Assembly: GCA_026394095.1 (NCBI GenBank)
Contig: JAPKYY010000943.1
Coordinates: 1 to 9,313 of the forward strand
DNA: 9,313 bases
Reading direction: 5' to 3'
DNA from: Acidobacteriota bacterium
GTDB lineage: Bacteria; Acidobacteriota; Terriglobia; Bryobacterales; Bryobacteraceae
In this document: positions 6,708-9,313 of the stretch, in pieces
Layout: each line of letters opens with the position of its first letter
Numbering within the stretch: the first letter of the stretch is position 1
Translations under genes and position numbers: made by a program
Notes under the pieces: model-generated
What the model was told of the DNA's origin: nothing
Seen by the model: only the letters and a program-made list of their open reading frames with translations
Database searches by the model: none

Positions 6708-6890
6708 TTGTTACAGAAGAACCTAAGAGAAGAAGAAGCGGCGATGAAGAAGCTGATCCACGAGATCAACGAGATCGACGACGAGAAAAACAAGGTGGGG
6801 CGTTATGTCCTGACGATTTTCGCCGTTGTGTTCATCCTTGCTGGCATCCTGCTGGTAGTAGTGATACTGGGCGGCTCCTCGCGCCAATAA
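6708..6890 (+). CDS. Small single-span membrane protein of unknown function
   Basis: This short gene encodes 60 aa from a TTG start, or 48 aa if the ATG at 6744 is used. The first half is highly charged and probably helical (LREEEAAMKK, then INEIDDEKNK). Residues about 31-54 form one strong hydrophobic segment (VGRYVLTIFAVVFILAGILL and on), ending in a short GGSSRQ tail. By the positive-inside rule the charged N-terminus is probably cytoplasmic. I do not recognise a family. It follows aguA by 18 bp on the same strand with a good ribosome-binding site, so it is probably co-transcribed with the polyamine genes. Whether it takes part in polyamine handling or transport is unknown. Its stop lies one base from the stop of the convergent kinase-like gene. 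The combination of RBS, operon spacing and a coherent membrane segment makes it a likely real gene. Confidence 0.65.
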   Translation: MLQKNLREEEAAMKKLIHEINEIDDEKNKVGRYVLTIFAVVFILAGILLVVVILGGSSRQ

Positions 6891-6891
6891 A

Positions 6892-9057
6892 TTAGCCTCG
6901 GACGATGAGGCGTGCTTTGTTGAGCTCTACCTTGTCGCCGGGATCGAGGCCATAGGAGCGTTCCAGCTGCTGCCATTGAGCGATTGCTTCGCCCTGCACC
7001 TTTAAAGCTTCCGGGGCATGTTTTGCAGCTACAAGTACCGAGGCATTGGCAGCCAGTGCACGAGCCAGAAGCCGCCTCAGGGATGGATTCCCCTCCTGCT
7101 TGGCAAGATTTTGGCGAGCCAATTCAATGGCCTGATTTGAGGCCTCAAGCGCAGTACCGACGTTCGCTGATTTTACCTGCACTTTAGCTATGTGAATGAG
7201 CGTATCTGCCAGGCAGGCGCGAAGATCCTGCTTGTTGTTCTCAAGAAGTGCGGCCTTTTCGAGTACCCGGCGCGACTCTGCATAGACTTCAATTGCCTTG
7301 GAAGACTGCTTTGAAAGTTCAACCGCCTCACCCAGACTGACCAGAGATTGAGCGAAATTTGCATGAGCGCTGTTACGGATGGAAGTGGCCCCTTGAGTCA
7401 GTTTCCTCAAGCTGTCGCGGTCTCGCTGGAAAACTGAATCGGAGGGCGAAGTACCTAACTTCGATTCATATTGGAGATTGGCAAGGGTAGTATTGGCCAG
7501 AGCTGAGGCCCTGATGCTTTCAATGTTTGCCGAAGCAAGCTTTGAGAATCGCTTCTGCCATTGCTGATTCACTTCAATTGCCTTTTTGTAGTCTCCGCTC
7601 AGAGCCAGCAAGTAAATGTGGGTTCTTGCCGCAAGCGCGTATTCTAGAGCCAGGCTATCGGAGAAGGGCCCGCGATCCAGACTCTTCGAACTCAGTTCGT
7701 AAGCGCGCAGGCTCGATTGCAAGGCCTGCTTTGGCTGTCCGCTGAGCTCCACTTCAGCCAGGCCGATATATGCCTGAGAAAATGCTCGCTGCAGTTCAGG
7801 CTGATTTTTTGTTTGATCAAAGGTAGCATTCAGAAATGCCGCTGCCACTGGCGCAGGCGTCTTTTCAACCTGCACTGAGCTGGCCTGCGGAGGCTGAGTG
7901 AGAGGAGCCTCGGCGCTCCCAGATGTATATTTTTTGACTCCAAAGGCAGTTGCCGCGATGAATGCAAAACCAAAGGTGGCAGCAACCCAACGGTGCCGGC
8001 CCTGTTGCAGAATTGCCTGGGCAAAACCACGCTGTCTGGGTTGTTCTTTCACTTCAGCTTTGAGGTGGCGGCCCTGCAGGTAGTCGTCAATCTCAACGGC
8101 AATGCTGGCCAAATCGGGATAACGCTCAGTTTCGCTCTTAGCCAGCATCTTCTGGACAATATTGTTGAGCACATCTTCGAGGCCGGCAATTCTGGCTGGA
8201 GCTTTGTCTGAGATGGCGCTGGCCAACTCAACCAGGGACTCATCACGGTTGCCGTATGGAGTGCTTCCGGAAAGCATCTGGTAGAAAATCACACCAAGCG
8301 AGTAAATGTCGCCCGGGATCTGATCGGCTTTACCCTTCAGTTTCTCAGGAGAAAAATATAGGATTTCTTTGGCGGCGATGCCTGGAGCCAGCACGAAGCC
8401 GGGCTTGTTTGCCGCCAGTGCCAGAATTCGCGGAACGGCGAATCCAGGTAGCCGAATGGAATCGGCCATGCCGATCAATATATGCGCAGGATGGAAATTA
8501 CCGTTAGCGACGTTGCGCGAGTGCGCACTATCCACGTTGATGAGCAGGCTGCGGAAGATCTCGACAATGGAACGCGTATTCCTGTCGCGCGTAGCTTCCA
8601 GGATGGGAGTTCCAACAACAAATTCGTTGACGATATAGGGGTGATTAAAATCGTCCAGACCGGCGTCGTAAATGCGGCATAGACTCTCGGCAGACAACGA
8701 GTCCACTTTCTTGAGTTCTTCCCGGAAATTCTGGATCGCCGGGCCTTCGTCGAAAGCAATAGTTCCCAATTGAAGAATCGCCAAAGGATGGCCGCTATCC
8801 TCGGCATTGCGAACGAGGTAGTCAGTTGAACTCGAAGTTGAGGCTAAGCACCGCAGCGGCACCCAGCCCCCGATGTCGGAGGGCAGCGCGACTGCAGTGG
8901 CACCGAGATCGGCAAGTTGGACCAAACGACTGGCCAGAGCATGAGTCTGTTCGTCGTCACCGAACCATTTGGCCAATTGGAGTTTCCGTTTTGCGGGTGG
9001 AAACGCGAGGATGTCATCCAAAAGAGTTTCGATGTATTGCCATTGCTTAGTAGTCAT
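6892..9057 (-). CDS. Membrane-anchored Ser/Thr kinase-like protein, probable pseudokinase with TPR-like C-terminus
   Basis: This 721-aa protein has the acidobacterial Ser/Thr-kinase layout: an N-terminal helical region (MTTKQW, LLDDILAFPPAKR), kinase fold at about 65-330, a membrane segment at about 357-374, and a helix-rich C-terminus (about 425-700) with TPR-like spacing, predicted outside the cytoplasm. The fold is supported by the hinge YIVNEFVVGTP (141-151), YFSPEKLKG (234-241, the APE site), GDIYSLGVIFYQMLSG (249-264) and the late Arg in ERYPDL (R312). Catalytic positions are replaced: no glycine-rich loop (STSSSTDYLV instead), the VAIK Lys is Leu95, the HRDxKPxN loop reads NGNFHPAH (185-192; Asp to Asn, Lys to His, Asn to His), and DFG reads GFA (205-207). 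It should lack normal kinase activity and may act as a scaffold or sensor. The ATG has only a weak GGG ten nt upstream. No partner gene is visible; the upstream side is cut by the window. Confidence 0.88.
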   Translation of the reverse strand: MTTKQWQYIETLLDDILAFPPAKRKLQLAKWFGDDEQTHALASRLVQLADLGATAVALPSDIGGWVPLRCLASTSSSTDYLVRNAEDSGHPLAILQLGTIAFDEGPAIQNFREELKKVDSLSAESLCRIYDAGLDDFNHPYIVNEFVVGTPILEATRDRNTRSIVEIFRSLLINVDSAHSRNVANGNFHPAHILIGMADSIRLPGFAVPRILALAANKPGFVLAPGIAAKEILYFSPEKLKGKADQIPGDIYSLGVIFYQMLSGSTPYGNRDESLVELASAISDKAPARIAGLEDVLNNIVQKMLAKSETERYPDLASIAVEIDDYLQGRHLKAEVKEQPRQRGFAQAILQQGRHRWVAATFGFAFIAATAFGVKKYTSGSAEAPLTQPPQASSVQVEKTPAPVAAAFLNATFDQTKNQPELQRAFSQAYIGLAEVELSGQPKQALQSSLRAYELSSKSLDRGPFSDSLALEYALAARTHIYLLALSGDYKKAIEVNQQWQKRFSKLASANIESIRASALANTTLANLQYESKLGTSPSDSVFQRDRDSLRKLTQGATSIRNSAHANFAQSLVSLGEAVELSKQSSKAIEVYAESRRVLEKAALLENNKQDLRACLADTLIHIAKVQVKSANVGTALEASNQAIELARQNLAKQEGNPSLRRLLARALAANASVLVAAKHAPEALKVQGEAIAQWQQLERSYGLDPGDKVELNKARLIVRG
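6895..6911. terminator. Possible bidirectional terminator hairpin
   Basis: GCCTC and GAGGC form a 5-bp GC-rich stem (6 with a G-T pair) around a 7-nt loop at the convergent junction. It sits 4 nt past the small membrane protein stop and covers the last codons of the kinase-like gene. The plus-strand tail is GTGCTTTGTTG and the minus-strand tail TAATTTATTGG, both only moderately U-rich. It is the only hairpin placed to serve both transcripts; a weak candidate. Confidence 0.4.
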
Positions 9058-9313
9058 TGAGTAAATACCCTGCCTTGTCTTAGGTTTGAGTTTAAGGTCA
9101 TCAGAGTCTCAACGTGAGAGGGCGCTTACTGAGGAGATACCGCAAAACACCTTAGTCCGGTTCGTCTAGTACCAGGACTTTCGTTGTAATCTAGACTCTC
9201 GTGAAGACCAAATGGAGGTCACTTTTCGCGCCTCTGGAAGCAGCATCTCTCTATTTTTCAATGTTTTACATTTGTATATTGATTTTGCCCGATAGCAACT
9301 CAGCGTGAACGTA
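9058..9313. other. Intergenic region upstream of the kinase-like gene
   Basis: This 256-bp stretch holds no open reading frame with coding character. It should contain the promoter of the leftward kinase-like gene, but no convincing -35/-10 pair was found on the minus strand. The last 70 bases are clearly more A/T-rich than the rest of the window, which may mark a promoter for a gene beyond the right edge. An inverted repeat AGTCC (9154-9158) / GGACT (9175-9179), with an inner GG/CC pair, overlaps the tRNA-like patch listed separately. TCTCA-ACG-TGAGA at about 9107-9119 is a second, weak 5-bp hairpin. Confidence 0.5.
9155..9178 (+). other. Patch resembling the 5' half of tRNA-Glu
   Basis: The 24 bases start GTCCGGTTCGTCTAGT and end CAGGAC. 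From memory this follows the acceptor 5' strand and D-arm of bacterial tRNA-Glu genes (GTCC-GTTCGTCTAG...AGGAC), including a D-stem GTCT/GGAC with a shortened loop. No anticodon arm, T-arm or matching 3' acceptor strand follows within the next 135 bases, so it is not a functional tRNA gene. It may be a remnant, an attachment-site-like fragment, or chance similarity. Confidence 0.25.

Noticed and set aside
9212..9295. A 27-codon frame starting ATGGAGGTC in the right-hand intergenic region
   Set aside because: Very short, no ribosome-binding site, no coding character; I cannot support it as a gene.
9305..9313. A GTG at the right edge that could start a further gene
   Set aside because: No Shine-Dalgarno is visible upstream and only three codons are in the window.
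1..9313. CRISPR array, insertion sequence, toxin-antitoxin or defence system
   Set aside because: No regularly spaced repeats, transposase motifs, terminal inverted repeats or paired toxin-like small genes were found; the genes fit metabolic, envelope and signalling roles.

Overview
This window most likely comes from the chromosome of an acidobacterium, possibly Bryobacter/Solibacter-like. Three things suggest this: the kinase-like protein has the N-terminal layout common in Acidobacteriota Ser/Thr kinases, an M14-type peptidase carries a long C-terminal extension, and GC content looks mid-range by eye. No rRNA or other phylogenetic marker is present, so the assignment is an inference. Genes are tightly packed, with two convergent junctions that overlap or nearly touch, and one divergent start pair only 10 bp apart.

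Layout. (1) 1-402 (+): the 3' part of a thioesterase gene of the NRPS/PKS type II kind. Its catalytic Ser, Asp and His are visible, so a natural-product cluster may lie to the left. (2) 4751-383 (-): a translationally coupled three-gene operon. It encodes a secreted M14-type zinc carboxypeptidase-like protein (826 aa), a fumarylacetoacetate-hydrolase-fold protein with a short twin-arginine-like N-terminus, and a DUF2252 phosphotransferase-like protein whose end overlaps the thioesterase end. (3) 4762-6890 (+), divergent from that operon: N-carbamoylputrescine amidase (aguB), agmatine deiminase (aguA), then a small single-span membrane protein. AguA and AguB together convert agmatine to putrescine. 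(4) 9057-6892 (-): a 721-aa membrane-anchored Ser/Thr-kinase-like protein. Every canonical catalytic residue I can align is substituted, so it is probably a pseudokinase, with an alpha-helical, TPR-like region beyond the membrane segment. (5) 9058-9313: a 256-bp stretch without a convincing gene. It should hold the kinase promoter and also contains a 24-nt patch resembling the 5' half of a tRNA-Glu.

How the genes work together. The aguB-aguA pair is a complete two-step route from agmatine; arginine decarboxylase, which would make agmatine, is not in the window. The peptidase/FAH/DUF2252 operon has no known shared pathway, but its stop/start overlaps indicate co-expression. No CRISPR array, insertion sequence, complete tRNA or rRNA gene was seen. 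The most unusual items are the degenerate kinase, the coupled operon of unknown purpose, the lid-poor thioesterase, and the 10-bp divergent start region.
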